Source of the DNA: an uncultured Muribaculum sp.
GTDB taxonomy: Bacteria > Bacteroidota > Bacteroidia > Bacteroidales > Muribaculaceae
DNA length: 44,021 nt
Reading direction: 5' to 3'
NCBI RefSeq assembly: GCF_910583865.1
Contig: NZ_CAJTYX010000026.1
Location: forward strand, 1 to 44,021
The notes beneath the pieces were generated by a model, which saw nothing but the letters and a program-made list of their open reading frames with translations, did not search any database and was not told the DNA's origin. This document shows, in pieces, positions 18,034-27,012 of this stretch; the first letter of the stretch is position 1, and each line of letters opens with the position of its first letter. A program made the position numbers and the translations under genes.

Positions 18034-18066
18034 TTTGGCTTTGCACTCGACTTATTCGTATCTTTG
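18034..18066 (+). promoter_or_regulatory. Promoter copy 2, predicted to give a leaderless mRNA
   Basis: TTTG (18034-18037), 21 bases, then TATCTTTG (18059-18066). With the usual 4-6 base gap, transcription would start at or within two bases of the ATG at 18071. Confidence 0.65.
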
Positions 18067-18070
18067 CCAT

Positions 18071-19876
18071 ATGTCAACAATAAGACCATATACTTTACTC
18101 GCAGCTTTGGCGGCACTGACCGCGTCGGGACAGACTTTGTCGAAGGAGATTACCGTCGACAAGGATGTCGTCCCGCAGGAGCGCGAGGCATCAAGAATGA
18201 TAATGACCCCGAAGCTCGTGCTTCCCGCCATCGAACGTGCTTCGCTCAAGTGGACAGACCGTGGTGTCACGGCCTCCGTGCCTTCGACTATCGCCACGCT
18301 TCCACCGGCAGCATATGCTTCATCGATTACTCCTTCGCCCTATCGCGGCTACGTGATGGCCGGCTATTTCCCCACCTTTCAGGCCGGACTGTCGGCGGGA
18401 TACAGGATTGTGCGCACGGAGGATACTGACTTTGGGGCATGGCTGCAATATGACGGCAGCAATGTGAAGCGTACACCTCCATATGCTGAGAAAAAGATTT
18501 CCTACGACACGCAGGATGTGCGTGTCGGCCTTGATGGCTCGCACAAGTTCGCCGGCGTCGGCACTATCTCGGGGCGTGCTTCATACGGATTCTCCTCGTT
18601 CAACTTCCCGTCATTGGACGCGAAGGGCTTCACGCAAAATGTCAACCGCGTTGATGTCGGCCTTGATTGGCACTCGCAGCTCGGTGCGTTCGATTATTCT
18701 GTAGGCATAGGTTACGACTACTTCGGTTTCTCAAAGCCTGTCGGGAATGACAAGTCGCTCAAGGCTGAGAAAAACAATACGCTATCATTGGCACTTGGGG
18801 GCGCGTATGCTCTCTCCGATGCTTTTGCGGTAGGGGCTGATGTAGATTTCAATACGACAAAATTTACTTCAAATTGGGGCTGGCATATCATCACGGCATC
18901 CACTCATGCTGATGCATTTGAGCTACAGCCGGTGGAAGATTCCGTTGACAAGGTCCATTTCGTCAATCATGATAATATCAGCTACAGCATGACCGAGGCG
19001 CACCCGTATCTTCGTTGGAAGGATGAGAACCTCACGGTGAAAGCCGGAGTCGGTGTACAGATTGCGGGAGGCGACCGAGGAAGCAACCGTGTGCGCCCCG
19101 ATTTACACATCGACTGGACGCCATCGAGCTCGTTCGGCATGTGGGCGCAGCTCAACGACCGCCGTGTCGACATGCAGACTCTCGGCTCTCGCTATGACCG
19201 CAACCGTTACATCAATCCCAACCAAGTGGCCGGCCCGATGTGGGACAAATGGCGAGTGGAAGGTGGAATGATAATCGGCCCGTTCAAGGGTGCATCTATA
19301 GAGCTGTGGGGTGGAACAGCGCGTGTGAATTCATATTTCTCTCCGGTGGTCTTTCCCGGAATGTACTATTATGCATCCTTTACATCCGAGGTTACAGGGA
19401 ATATTTTCATGGGTTCATGCATGCCGATTGATGGGTTCACAGACGTGCATTACGGTGCTGCGTTCAACTATGTCTACCGCGACCTTGCGTCTGTGCGCGT
19501 CAGCTGGGAGGGTGCTCCGCAGGAGTTCGATAAAGGCAACATCAATGCCGTTGACCGAGCAAAATCGGTACTGCGCGCCGCTCTCGAAGTGCATCCACTG
19601 AAGCCGCTCGACGTGTCGGTGGGTTATACCGTCCGTTCGGGGCGTTGCACCTACAGCGTGCTTCCCGCGTCGCCCGACCTGTTCCTGCCATATGAACATA
19701 CCCGTATATCACTCGGCAACGCCGCATCGCTCGACCTCAGTGCCACATGGCGCTTTTCCGACCGGTTCAATGTGTGGGGCAGCTTCGAGAATCTGCTCAA
19801 CCGCGACTGGCAGATGGTCTACGGCATACCCAACAAAGGCTTGACAGGTCTGGTTGGAGTAAGTTACCGCTTTTGA
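18071..19876 (+). CDS. Outer-membrane beta-barrel protein, TonB-dependent-receptor-like barrel without plug
   Basis: The chosen start (MSTIRPYTLLAALAALTASG) begins a signal peptide; the longer frame from 18035 would start upstream of the second promoter's start point. After about residue 90 the sequence is alternating, aromatic-rich and Gly/Tyr-rich, as in outer-membrane strands. It ends with SLDLSATWRFSDRFNVWGSF, ENLLNRDW, and a terminal LTGLVGVSYRF ending in Phe, the typical barrel C-terminus of TonB-dependent receptors. At 601 residues it is shorter than full receptors and I see no plug domain or carboxypeptidase-like N-domain, so gated import is doubtful. It follows the duplicated promoter repeat and precedes glgB by 89 bases. 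Substrate unknown. Confidence 0.85.
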   Translation: MSTIRPYTLLAALAALTASGQTLSKEITVDKDVVPQEREASRMIMTPKLVLPAIERASLKWTDRGVTASVPSTIATLPPAAYASSITPSPYRGYVMAGYFPTFQAGLSAGYRIVRTEDTDFGAWLQYDGSNVKRTPPYAEKKISYDTQDVRVGLDGSHKFAGVGTISGRASYGFSSFNFPSLDAKGFTQNVNRVDVGLDWHSQLGAFDYSVGIGYDYFGFSKPVGNDKSLKAEKNNTLSLALGGAYALSDAFAVGADVDFNTTKFTSNWGWHIITASTHADAFELQPVEDSVDKVHFVNHDNISYSMTEAHPYLRWKDENLTVKAGVGVQIAGGDRGSNRVRPDLHIDWTPSSSFGMWAQLNDRRVDMQTLGSRYDRNRYINPNQVAGPMWDKWRVEGGMIIGPFKGASIELWGGTARVNSYFSPVVFPGMYYYASFTSEVTGNIFMGSCMPIDGFTDVHYGAAFNYVYRDLASVRVSWEGAPQEFDKGNINAVDRAKSVLRAALEVHPLKPLDVSVGYTVRSGRCTYSVLPASPDLFLPYEHTRISLGNAASLDLSATWRFSDRFNVWGSFENLLNRDWQMVYGIPNKGLTGLVGVSYRF

Positions 19877-19965
19877 GACGTGCTAATCCAGCCATAAACG
19901 TCATGAAGGCGTTATCTGCTAATAATCAAACGAGAATAAAAATCCAATAATCAACATAATTCACC

Positions 19966-21990
19966 ATGGGACAACTTGCCATCATCAAAAACGACCCTTG
20001 GCTTGAGCCGTATTCGGCTGCCATCGAAGGTCGCCATCAGGATGCGATCAACAAGGAGAAGGAACTCACGGCCGATGCCGGTTCGCTGAAGGCTTTCGCC
20101 AATGCCTACAATTATTTCGGGCTACACCGTACCGACACCGGATGGGTGTTCCGCGAATGGGCGCCTCACGCCACCTCAATCAACCTTATCGGCGACTTCT
20201 CCAAGTGGAAAGTAATGCGTAAGTATGCCCTGCGCCGTATTGCCGCCTCCGATGGCGTATGGGAGATAAAACTCCCCGCCGAGGCGCTTCACAACGGCGA
20301 CCTTTATAAGATGTATGTCTGCTGGGAGGGCGCATGCGGAGAGCGCATACCGGCATATGCCAACCGTGTGGTGCAGGATGAGCAGACACATATATTCTCC
20401 GCTCAGGTATGGTGTCCGGAGAAGCCCTACAAATGGGCCGTGAAGAAATTCGTTCCTGACACGAAACCGCTGCTGATTTACGAGTGCCATATCGGTATGG
20501 CTCAGGATCGTGAGGGTGTGGGCACATACAACGAGTTTCGCGAGAACGTACTTCCGCGTATTGCCGCTGACGGCTACAACGCCATACAGATAATGGCCAT
20601 ACAGGAGCATCCCTACTATGGCTCGTTCGGCTACCATGTCAGCTCGTTCTATGCACCGTCGTCGCGCTTCGGCACTCCCGAGGATCTAAAGGCTCTTATC
20701 GATGCTGCCCACCAGAAGGGTATAGCCGTCATAATGGATATCGTGCATTCCCATGCCGTTAAAAACGAGGTCGAGGGTCTTGGCCGTCTCGACGGGTCAC
20801 CGGACCTCTACTTCTACGGCGACCATCGCCGCGAGCATTCCGCGTGGGATTCGCTATGCTTCGACTATGGCAAAAATCAGGTGTTGCATTTTCTGCTCTC
20901 CAACTGCAAATATTGGCTTGAGGAGTTCCGTTTCGACGGTTTCCGTTTCGACGGGGTGACCTCTATGCTCTACTACGACCACGGACTCGGCAAGGCGTTC
21001 GGCTCATATGCCGACTACTACGACGGCGGCCAGGACACGAACGCCATCGTCTATCTTACGCTTGCCAACAAACTCATCCACGAGGTGAACCGGCGTGCCA
21101 TCACTATAGCCGAGGAGATGAGCGGCATGCCCGGACTGGCATCCCCGATAAAGAGCGGCGGCATAGGATTCGATTACCGTATGGCCATGGGCATTCCCGA
21201 CTATTGGATAAAGACACTCAAGGAGAAGAAGGACGAGGATTGGCATCCTACCTCGATCTATTGGGAACTTACCAACCGACGCCCCGATGAAAAGACTATA
21301 TCCTACGTCGAAAGCCACGACCAGGCCCTTGTGGGCGACAAGACGGTGATATTCCGGCTGATCGACGACCAGATGTACTGGCACATGACCAAGGGGGACG
21401 ACAATGCAGCTGTCAACCGTGGCATCGCCCTGCACAAGATGATACGTCTTGTAACTCTCGCCACCATCAACGGCGGCTACCTCAACTTCATGGGCAACGA
21501 GTTCGGCCATCCCGAGTGGATTGACTTCCCGCGCGAAGGCAACGGATGGAGTTACAAGTATGCACGCCGCCAGTGGGATCTTGTCGACCGCAAAGAGTTG
21601 CGCTATTGCGAGCTTAACGCTTTCGACAATGCAATGATCGGGCTTGTGGGCGACGTCTACGACTTCCAGGCGCTCCCGGTAGAGAAACTGTGGGACAAGG
21701 ACGACGACCAGGTGCTCGCGTTTAAGCGCGGTGATCTTGTGTTCGTGTTCAACTGGGCACCATTCAAGTCCTATGAAGGCTATGGATTCCTCGCGCCCGA
21801 GGGTGAATATGAAGTGATACTTTCTTCTGACAACAAGGATTTCGGAGGTTTCGGCAATATCGACGAGGGTGTACATCACTTCACACAGCCCGACCCGCTC
21901 TATGCTCCCGACCATAAAGGCTGGCTCAAGCTTTATCTGCCGGCACGCACCTGTCAGGTGCTCCGATTCCATCATCCGAAATCGGAATAA
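19966..21990 (+). CDS. glgB: 1,4-alpha-glucan branching enzyme (GH13, eukaryote-like subfamily 8 type)
   Basis: GlgB cuts alpha-1,4 chains and re-attaches them as alpha-1,6 branches during glycogen synthesis. An N-terminal CBM48-like module includes FREWAPHATSINLIGDFSKW (about 66-85). The catalytic barrel shows FDGFRFDGVTSM with nucleophile Asp329, AEEMSGMPG with acid/base Glu383, and YVESHDQALVGDKT with Asp452. The C-terminal all-beta domain ends CQVLRFHHPKSE. The motif wording and 674-residue size fit the GH13_8 type known from eukaryotes and Bacteroidetes rather than the E. coli type. No other glycogen genes are nearby. Followed by a terminator and a perfect palindrome. Confidence 0.95.
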   Translation: MGQLAIIKNDPWLEPYSAAIEGRHQDAINKEKELTADAGSLKAFANAYNYFGLHRTDTGWVFREWAPHATSINLIGDFSKWKVMRKYALRRIAASDGVWEIKLPAEALHNGDLYKMYVCWEGACGERIPAYANRVVQDEQTHIFSAQVWCPEKPYKWAVKKFVPDTKPLLIYECHIGMAQDREGVGTYNEFRENVLPRIAADGYNAIQIMAIQEHPYYGSFGYHVSSFYAPSSRFGTPEDLKALIDAAHQKGIAVIMDIVHSHAVKNEVEGLGRLDGSPDLYFYGDHRREHSAWDSLCFDYGKNQVLHFLLSNCKYWLEEFRFDGFRFDGVTSMLYYDHGLGKAFGSYADYYDGGQDTNAIVYLTLANKLIHEVNRRAITIAEEMSGMPGLASPIKSGGIGFDYRMAMGIPDYWIKTLKEKKDEDWHPTSIYWELTNRRPDEKTISYVESHDQALVGDKTVIFRLIDDQMYWHMTKGDDNAAVNRGIALHKMIRLVTLATINGGYLNFMGNEFGHPEWIDFPREGNGWSYKYARRQWDLVDRKELRYCELNAFDNAMIGLVGDVYDFQALPVEKLWDKDDDQVLAFKRGDLVFVFNWAPFKSYEGYGFLAPEGEYEVILSSDNKDFGGFGNIDEGVHHFTQPDPLYAPDHKGWLKLYLPARTCQVLRFHHPKSE

Positions 21991-21996
21991 GAAATC

Positions 21997-22024
21997 CATG
22001 TCATAGTCAATCTGACATGTTTTT
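21997..22024 (+). terminator. Terminator of glgB
   Basis: Stem CATGTCA (21997-22003) with TGACATG (22013-22019), nine-base loop, followed by TTTTT. Confidence 0.8.
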
Positions 22025-22026
22025 AT

Positions 22027-22068
22027 AAGGAAATCGGCCATGACGCATGCGTCATGGCCGATTTCCTT
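22027..22068. repeat. Perfect 21-bp inverted repeat (42-bp palindrome) after glgB
   Basis: The two arms (22027-22047 and 22048-22068) are exactly complementary with no spacer, centred on GCATGC. It follows the glgB terminator and ends nine bases before the -33 box of the next gene's promoter. It could be a second terminator or an operator-like site. Confidence 0.9.
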
Positions 22069-22076
22069 TCCTTTGG

Positions 22077-22107
22077 TTGCATAAATGGCACTATATCTGT
22101 AATTTTG
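22077..22107 (+). promoter_or_regulatory. Promoter of the 1500-aa secreted protein
   Basis: TTG (22077-22079), 20 bases, then TAATTTTG (22100-22107), an exact match to both Bacteroidota boxes. The predicted leader is about 31 nt. Confidence 0.75.
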
Positions 22108-22141
22108 CGTTTTCAATCTATTAACCAATCGAATCAATTCA

Positions 22142-25100
22142 ATGATGAAGAAGTATCTTTTGTCTATCGCCGGAGTCGCATTGTTGGGCACCGCATGGGC
22201 AGTAGGGGAACTTTCGGTATCCGAAACGGAATCCACAGCCCCGTCAGCCTACGGATTCCTGATAAGCGATGACAGCGGACGTGACGTGGGACTCTATACG
22301 TTCCCGGTCACAAGCGCATCGTCGCCGACTCTTGTCGCCAAAAGTGAAGATGTGTCTGCCGGAGCTATGGGTGCCGACGCCTACTATGCCGCCACCTATA
22401 CGACCGGTTCACCCGCAATCCCTAAGGCATGGAACAAGGTGGATCTTGCCACCGGAACGTTTACAAAGCTCGCCGATTTCGGAGAGGGTGCGCCCTTGTA
22501 TGTAGATCTCACCTACGACTATACACGCGGAAAGTTGCTCGGTCTGTATCACCATAGCGGGAACTCTTCAAGTGTCGTGGAAGTCAATCCGTCGGATGGC
22601 AGCGTTGTCTCGACCTATGTAGAGATGCCTATGATGTGGATGATCGGTATCGCTGCCAATTACGAGGGTGACATATATCTGATAGGCCGTGGTACTACCA
22701 TGACGTATTATCTTTATAGCCTTGACGACGGCCGCCGCCTTTCTACAGTAGGGCAGGTGGCCTCGATGGCCGACTACATGCAGTCGATGGAGTTTGACCG
22801 TAAGACCGGCAAGCTTTATTGGGCCGGGACTTCCCAATATGATGCCTACATATATGAAGTGAACGTGTCAACCGGCGCATGCTCGGCGTTGACACCTATC
22901 GGCAAGAACGGTGAGATTACGGGCATGTACATACCGTTCAGTCTTGCTCCTGACGGCACTCCGGGCGCAGCTTCCGGATTCAGTGTGGATAACCATTCCC
23001 ACGACGGCAACGTGGAACTGACGTTTACCGTACCCGTCGCCACTGCCGACGGCAAGGAGCTTGCTTCCGTGTCGGGCTGGAAGATAATGTGCGACGAGAC
23101 AGTGCTCGACATTCCGTTTGAGAGCGTCGCGCCGGGTACGTCAGTCTCTGTCAATGCCGTGGTGGAGCAGGGAATGCATCTTTTCAAGGTGATATTCATC
23201 AATGAGATAGGCGAGGGCGTACCTGCCAACTGCAAGATGTATGTCGGTGTCGACACTCCGGCCGTTCCTGTAGGGGTTGCCGTGACATCCGAAGGCAACA
23301 AAGCAGTCGTTTCATGGGATGCCGTGGTGACAGGCGCCAACGGTGGCTGGATCGACGCAGCCGGCGTGACCTACAATGTTGTGCGCAATCCTGACGGCAA
23401 AGAGGTGGCAAAGGGCATCTCTGCCACGACGGTGACCGATGAAGTCGCTGAAATGAACGCCTACCAGTATATGGTAACGGCTGTCGTTGGCGGCAAGGAG
23501 GGCCAACCCGGTATTTCCGATATGGTTGCGGTAGGCGAGGGGATGACTCTGCCCTACATATGCTCGTTTACTCAGCCGCAGGATCTCGTCCTGTGGACAT
23601 CGGTCGATGTGAACGCTGACGGATATTCCTGGCAGTATGCGTCGAACTACGGCAATCCGGCCATGCTCGCCCGCAGTACATTCTCATATGAGTGCGACGA
23701 ATGGCTGATTTCTCCCGCCCTTAAGCTTGAGGCAGGCAAGGAATACAAGATAGCCTACGATGCCGGCGCGATGAACATGACCTATCCTCCATCCTATACT
23801 CTGGCCATGGGTGTCGACGCCTCTCCCGAGGCTCTTGACAAGGAACTTTATTCGGGCTCGCCAGAAGGTATGTATCCCACACGCTCCATCGTGTATCTTC
23901 CCGAGGTTGCCGAGAGCGGCACGTACCATATCGGCCTGCATGCTAAATGGGCCAAGGGCTATCCTGCGCTTTATTTCGGCAATGTTAAGGTCGAAGAGAA
24001 CCATGCGGCACGTCTGGCCCTTACTGTTGTCGATGCCGACAACAAGCCTGTCGAGGGTGCTACCGTGACTTTCGGTGTCGACGGTGACAAATACACCACT
24101 GATGCGGAAGGAAAAACCTCCATTATCGAGATCGATCCGGGCACATATGATGTGACCGTGGAGAAGTACGGCCATATCACCGAAAAGGTTTCCCTCACAT
24201 TCGCCGCCAATGAGGACAAGCACCAGTCGCTCACATTGAAGAATATACCCGTCACCACGGTGAGCGGTGTGGTCAAGTATGCCACAGGCAAGCCCATGGG
24301 AGATGCCTCGATATATGTCAACGGCTATAAGGATTATACCGCCGTTACCGCTGCCGACGGCAGCTTTACCGTGGAAGGCGTGTATGTCACCGGCGATTAT
24401 TCAGTAGAGGCACATGCCCTGAATTATCTTCCCGGCGTAGTCTCGGTCAAGGGGATTACCGCCGAACCGGTGAATGTGGGTGACATTGTACTGCAGGAGA
24501 AGCTTACCGCACCGGCTGCTGTGAAGCATGTCTATGACCGGCAGAAGGTCGACCTGACTTGGGAGGCTCCTGTCGACAAGGAGGAGACAATGCGCTATGA
24601 CGACGGCCAGTCGGGCATGATCAACAGCTATTCGATGAGCCCGAATATCAGCTACAATACCGTGACCGGCGTCGCTTACGACACTCCCGGAGTGTACACC
24701 GGCATGAGTTTCAAGGCCGACAATTACAAGGATATAGGCATCGTGGTGTTTGATCTCGACGAGAATGGCGAACCGACCACCGACATCCTCTACGAGCAGA
24801 CCGTCAAGGGTGACAGTTGGAACTGGGTGGATGTCACGTTCTCCCATCCCGTTGTGGCTCCGAGAGGTGCGCTCTTCGCTTTGCGCGGCGATTCGCGCCT
24901 ATATTTTGACGGACAGACCGACGGCTCGCGCAACGAGGCTTATCCGGTGAAGAGCGACAAGATGTGGCTCTCCTATGATTATACTTCGGCAGAGACGCCG
25001 TTCCACTGGCAGATGAATGACGGCAGCGGGCCTCTGTTTATGTACAATTTCTGTCTGCGTGCCGTGGGCCGCCTGATGGGCGCGCCACGCAAAGTGTCGC

Positions 25101-26644
25101 GTAGCGCCGATGCCGCCGCTCCTGTTGTCGGCTATCATGTATGGCGTATTCCCGACGGGTCTGAAACCACTCAGGCCGACTGGGTGCAGCTCACCTCTGC
25201 CCCGGTTGCCGAGGCTTCTTATACAGACGATTCATGGAGCACAGCCGCCAAAGGTCTCTATCGCTATGCAGTAAAGGCCCTTTACACCGGTGATGAACTT
25301 TCTTATCCGGTATTTTCCAATGTCGTTCCACGTCAGCTTACGTCGCCCGTCGATCTGACATTGCTCACCAATGCCCCGGGTGAGAGCGCTGCGGGCGCGG
25401 CTGCGCTGCTCGTGGAGAAAGATGGTGTGCACAGCTACAATGCAGTGGCAGACAGCGATGGCAACGTGCATTTCGACAACGTGTGGGAAGGCACATATCT
25501 GCTTACCGTCACTTGCGAAGGCTTTGCAGCTCTTTCGGAGGAACTGACGGTCAATGGGGATACCGACTTCACTGCGACATACACCTTGACGGAGAATGTT
25601 TCGATGCCGTTCAACATCGTGGCCGACGAGACCGGTGACGATACTTCACGTCTGCTCCGCTGGAACTTCAAGGAATTCATCTTTGACGACTTCGAGAGCT
25701 ATGCAGACTTTACCGTACATCCTTCGGGCGAAATCGGCTGGACATATATAGATGCCGACGGTATCGATGACGTAGGTATCCAGAACACCCGTTATCCGGG
25801 TATCGATGCGGCAGCATTCGTGGTGCTCAATGATGCCACAAGTGATAACCCGAGATATACGTCAGCTCATTCCGGTGAGCGTGTCATCGTATCGATGCCT
25901 TCGTACAACGACAAGGCTCCTGCCGATGATTACATCGTATCGCCGGAACTAAACTTCAAGGGTGATTTCGTTGTGAATTTCTGGGCACATACTTATTGGA
26001 CACGTAACGACTACTATCGTGTAGGCTATTCATCCACAAGCAACAGCCTCGATGACTTCGTGTGGACTGATAATGTGGCTGTGCCTGACGACAAATGGAT
26101 CAATCCTACCGTCAACATTCCCGCCGGGACCAAGTACGTGGCCATAAATTACGGATCCGCCTTCAAGGCCGGAGCCATCGACGACATCTATATCGGTCCG
26201 GCAGAGAGCATTCCGGGCGTGACCGCCAAGATGCCGCAGCGAGTGGCCGGTGCCCCCGTTCGTTACGAGGTCTATCTCGATGGTGTGAAGAAGGGCGAGA
26301 CTCAGGCCAATGAGTGGCTGCTTGAAGGCCTTACGGCCGGAGAGCATACCGCAGGCGTCAAGTCGGTGTTTGCATCGGCTGTTTCCGAGATGGCTGTGGT
26401 GAGCTTCACTGTTTCGACAAGCGGCATCGTTGAGAATATATCGGAGGAGCTGCGCATAGTCTCGTCTAATGGCGCCATCACTGTCCATGGCGTGGGTGCC
26501 GCCGATCAGGTAGCGCTCTACGATGTGGCCGGACGCTCTTGTCCGCTCTCGCGCTCTGCCGACGTGGTTGCCGCTTCCGGTCTTGCAGCCGGTAAGGTCT
26601 ACGTGCTCCTCGTCAATGGGCGCACCTACCGTATAATGCTCTGA
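22142..26644 (+). CDS. Large secreted multidomain protein with cleaved-adhesin/choice-of-anchor J domains and T9SS tail
   Basis: A signal peptide (KKYLLSIAGVALLGTAWA) follows the doubled ATG; 22142 or 22145 may be the true start. Residues about 30-270 look like a propeller-type beta domain. A fibronectin III-like module follows (PVGVAVTSEGNKAVVSWDAV, about 378-470). A first jelly-roll domain of choice-of-anchor J type comes next (about 475-620, DEWLISPALKLEAGKEYKIAY). Then two carboxypeptidase-regulatory-like modules (about 624-700 and 705-780) and a third near 1070-1130. A second jelly-roll (about 1180-1365, FDDFESYADFT and DDYIVSPELNF) resembles the cleaved-adhesin domains of gingipains. 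The C-terminus (VALYDVAGRSC...GLAAGKVYVLLVNGRTYRIML) is a T9SS type A-like tail. No catalytic domain is evident, so an adhesin or binding role is inferred. Confidence 0.88.
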   Translation: MMKKYLLSIAGVALLGTAWAVGELSVSETESTAPSAYGFLISDDSGRDVGLYTFPVTSASSPTLVAKSEDVSAGAMGADAYYAATYTTGSPAIPKAWNKVDLATGTFTKLADFGEGAPLYVDLTYDYTRGKLLGLYHHSGNSSSVVEVNPSDGSVVSTYVEMPMMWMIGIAANYEGDIYLIGRGTTMTYYLYSLDDGRRLSTVGQVASMADYMQSMEFDRKTGKLYWAGTSQYDAYIYEVNVSTGACSALTPIGKNGEITGMYIPFSLAPDGTPGAASGFSVDNHSHDGNVELTFTVPVATADGKELASVSGWKIMCDETVLDIPFESVAPGTSVSVNAVVEQGMHLFKVIFINEIGEGVPANCKMYVGVDTPAVPVGVAVTSEGNKAVVSWDAVVTGANGGWIDAAGVTYNVVRNPDGKEVAKGISATTVTDEVAEMNAYQYMVTAVVGGKEGQPGISDMVAVGEGMTLPYICSFTQPQDLVLWTSVDVNADGYSWQYASNYGNPAMLARSTFSYECDEWLISPALKLEAGKEYKIAYDAGAMNMTYPPSYTLAMGVDASPEALDKELYSGSPEGMYPTRSIVYLPEVAESGTYHIGLHAKWAKGYPALYFGNVKVEENHAARLALTVVDADNKPVEGATVTFGVDGDKYTTDAEGKTSIIEIDPGTYDVTVEKYGHITEKVSLTFAANEDKHQSLTLKNIPVTTVSGVVKYATGKPMGDASIYVNGYKDYTAVTAADGSFTVEGVYVTGDYSVEAHALNYLPGVVSVKGITAEPVNVGDIVLQEKLTAPAAVKHVYDRQKVDLTWEAPVDKEETMRYDDGQSGMINSYSMSPNISYNTVTGVAYDTPGVYTGMSFKADNYKDIGIVVFDLDENGEPTTDILYEQTVKGDSWNWVDVTFSHPVVAPRGALFALRGDSRLYFDGQTDGSRNEAYPVKSDKMWLSYDYTSAETPFHWQMNDGSGPLFMYNFCLRAVGRLMGAPRKVSRSADAAAPVVGYHVWRIPDGSETTQADWVQLTSAPVAEASYTDDSWSTAAKGLYRYAVKALYTGDELSYPVFSNVVPRQLTSPVDLTLLTNAPGESAAGAAALLVEKDGVHSYNAVADSDGNVHFDNVWEGTYLLTVTCEGFAALSEELTVNGDTDFTATYTLTENVSMPFNIVADETGDDTSRLLRWNFKEFIFDDFESYADFTVHPSGEIGWTYIDADGIDDVGIQNTRYPGIDAAAFVVLNDATSDNPRYTSAHSGERVIVSMPSYNDKAPADDYIVSPELNFKGDFVVNFWAHTYWTRNDYYRVGYSSTSNSLDDFVWTDNVAVPDDKWINPTVNIPAGTKYVAINYGSAFKAGAIDDIYIGPAESIPGVTAKMPQRVAGAPVRYEVYLDGVKKGETQANEWLLEGLTAGEHTAGVKSVFASAVSEMAVVSFTVSTSGIVENISEELRIVSSNGAITVHGVGAADQVALYDVAGRSCPLSRSADVVAASGLAAGKVYVLLVNGRTYRIML

Positions 26645-26679
26645 ACATCTCCCTGACGGAAACTTTCCGTACCTTTTGC

Positions 26680-26727
26680 GTGGGGGCATGTCATGTGCCG
26701 GCTTCGGCCGCCATGACATGCCCCCAC
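26680..26727 (+). terminator. Strong hairpin after the 1500-aa protein gene, probable terminator
   Basis: A perfect 16-bp stem (26680-26695 with 26712-26727) encloses a GC-rich 16-base loop that can pair again. No T run follows, so termination may depend on the stem alone or on Rho. Confidence 0.6.
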
Positions 26728-26775
26728 CGCTTATATACCCTAATCGACTTTGTAATTGATAAATTAGAGGGGTGT

Positions 26776-26811
26776 TTGGATTAATGTGTTCGAAATTTGT
26801 TGTATATTTGT
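26776..26811 (+). promoter_or_regulatory. Promoter of the antitoxin-like/GNAT pair
   Basis: TATATTTG (26804-26811) is an exact -7 match. The nearest TTTG (26776-26779) is 24 bases upstream, longer than usual. The leader would be about 17 nt. Confidence 0.5.
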
Positions 26812-26831
26812 GGTTGAAAAGCGAAAAAAAT

Positions 26832-26987
26832 ATGGCACGACCAATAAAAGAAACCCCGATATTGGAGGGTGAGGATGCCCGTCGGTTCGTTGAACGCATG
26901 AACGAGACTCGGGTGGAATCAGCTGAAAAGAAACGTAGAAGGTTGGCTAACTATAAGTTAGCCATGAGTATTTTTGTGGACAAATAA
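26832..26987 (+). CDS. 51-aa antitoxin-like protein (MARPIKETPxLxGEDARRF family)
   Basis: I chose the ATG at 26832 because it follows the promoter at a normal distance; the longer frame from 26772 would begin inside the promoter. The start MARPIKETPILEGEDARRFV matches a small-protein family I recall from Bacteroidetes, usually directly upstream of a GNAT acetyltransferase gene. The rest is basic and helical (ESAEKKRRRLANYKLAMS). It is 25 bases before the acetyltransferase. By analogy with other GNAT toxin pairs this should be the antitoxin, possibly DNA-binding, but no ribbon-helix-helix motif is obvious. The pair is AT-rich compared with its neighbours, consistent with gain by transfer. Confidence 0.75.
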   Translation: MARPIKETPILEGEDARRFVERMNETRVESAEKKRRRLANYKLAMSIFVDK

Positions 26988-27012
26988 GCCTTTTATGTGA
27001 GCTGAAGAAATA

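Larger units (their letters stand above)
17928..18066 (+). repeat. Tandem duplicated promoter repeat with conserved central hairpin
   Basis: Two copies (17928-17991 and 18004-18066, period about 75) share a 5' box GATACTCACGCTCGG and a 3' box CTCGACTTATTCGTATCTTTG, with a divergent 27-28 nt centre. Both centres are self-complementary. Copy 1 pairs 17942-17947 with 17964-17969 and 17949-17952 with 17959-17962. Copy 2 pairs 18018-18024 with 18038-18044 and 18026-18029 with 18034-18037. The pairing is kept although the bases differ. Each 3' box ends in a -7 element. Confidence 0.85.

Noticed and set aside
18018..18044. Promoter hairpin as an invertible promoter switch
   Set aside because: Known Bacteroidales invertible promoters lie between separated inverted repeats with a recombinase gene nearby. 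Here the arms almost touch and no recombinase gene is in the window.
21004..22236. 410-codon open frame on the minus strand opposite glgB
   Set aside because: It is exactly antiphase to a strongly conserved GH13 gene, runs through the glgB terminator and the palindrome, and shows no recognisable domain. It is a by-product of GC-rich codon use.
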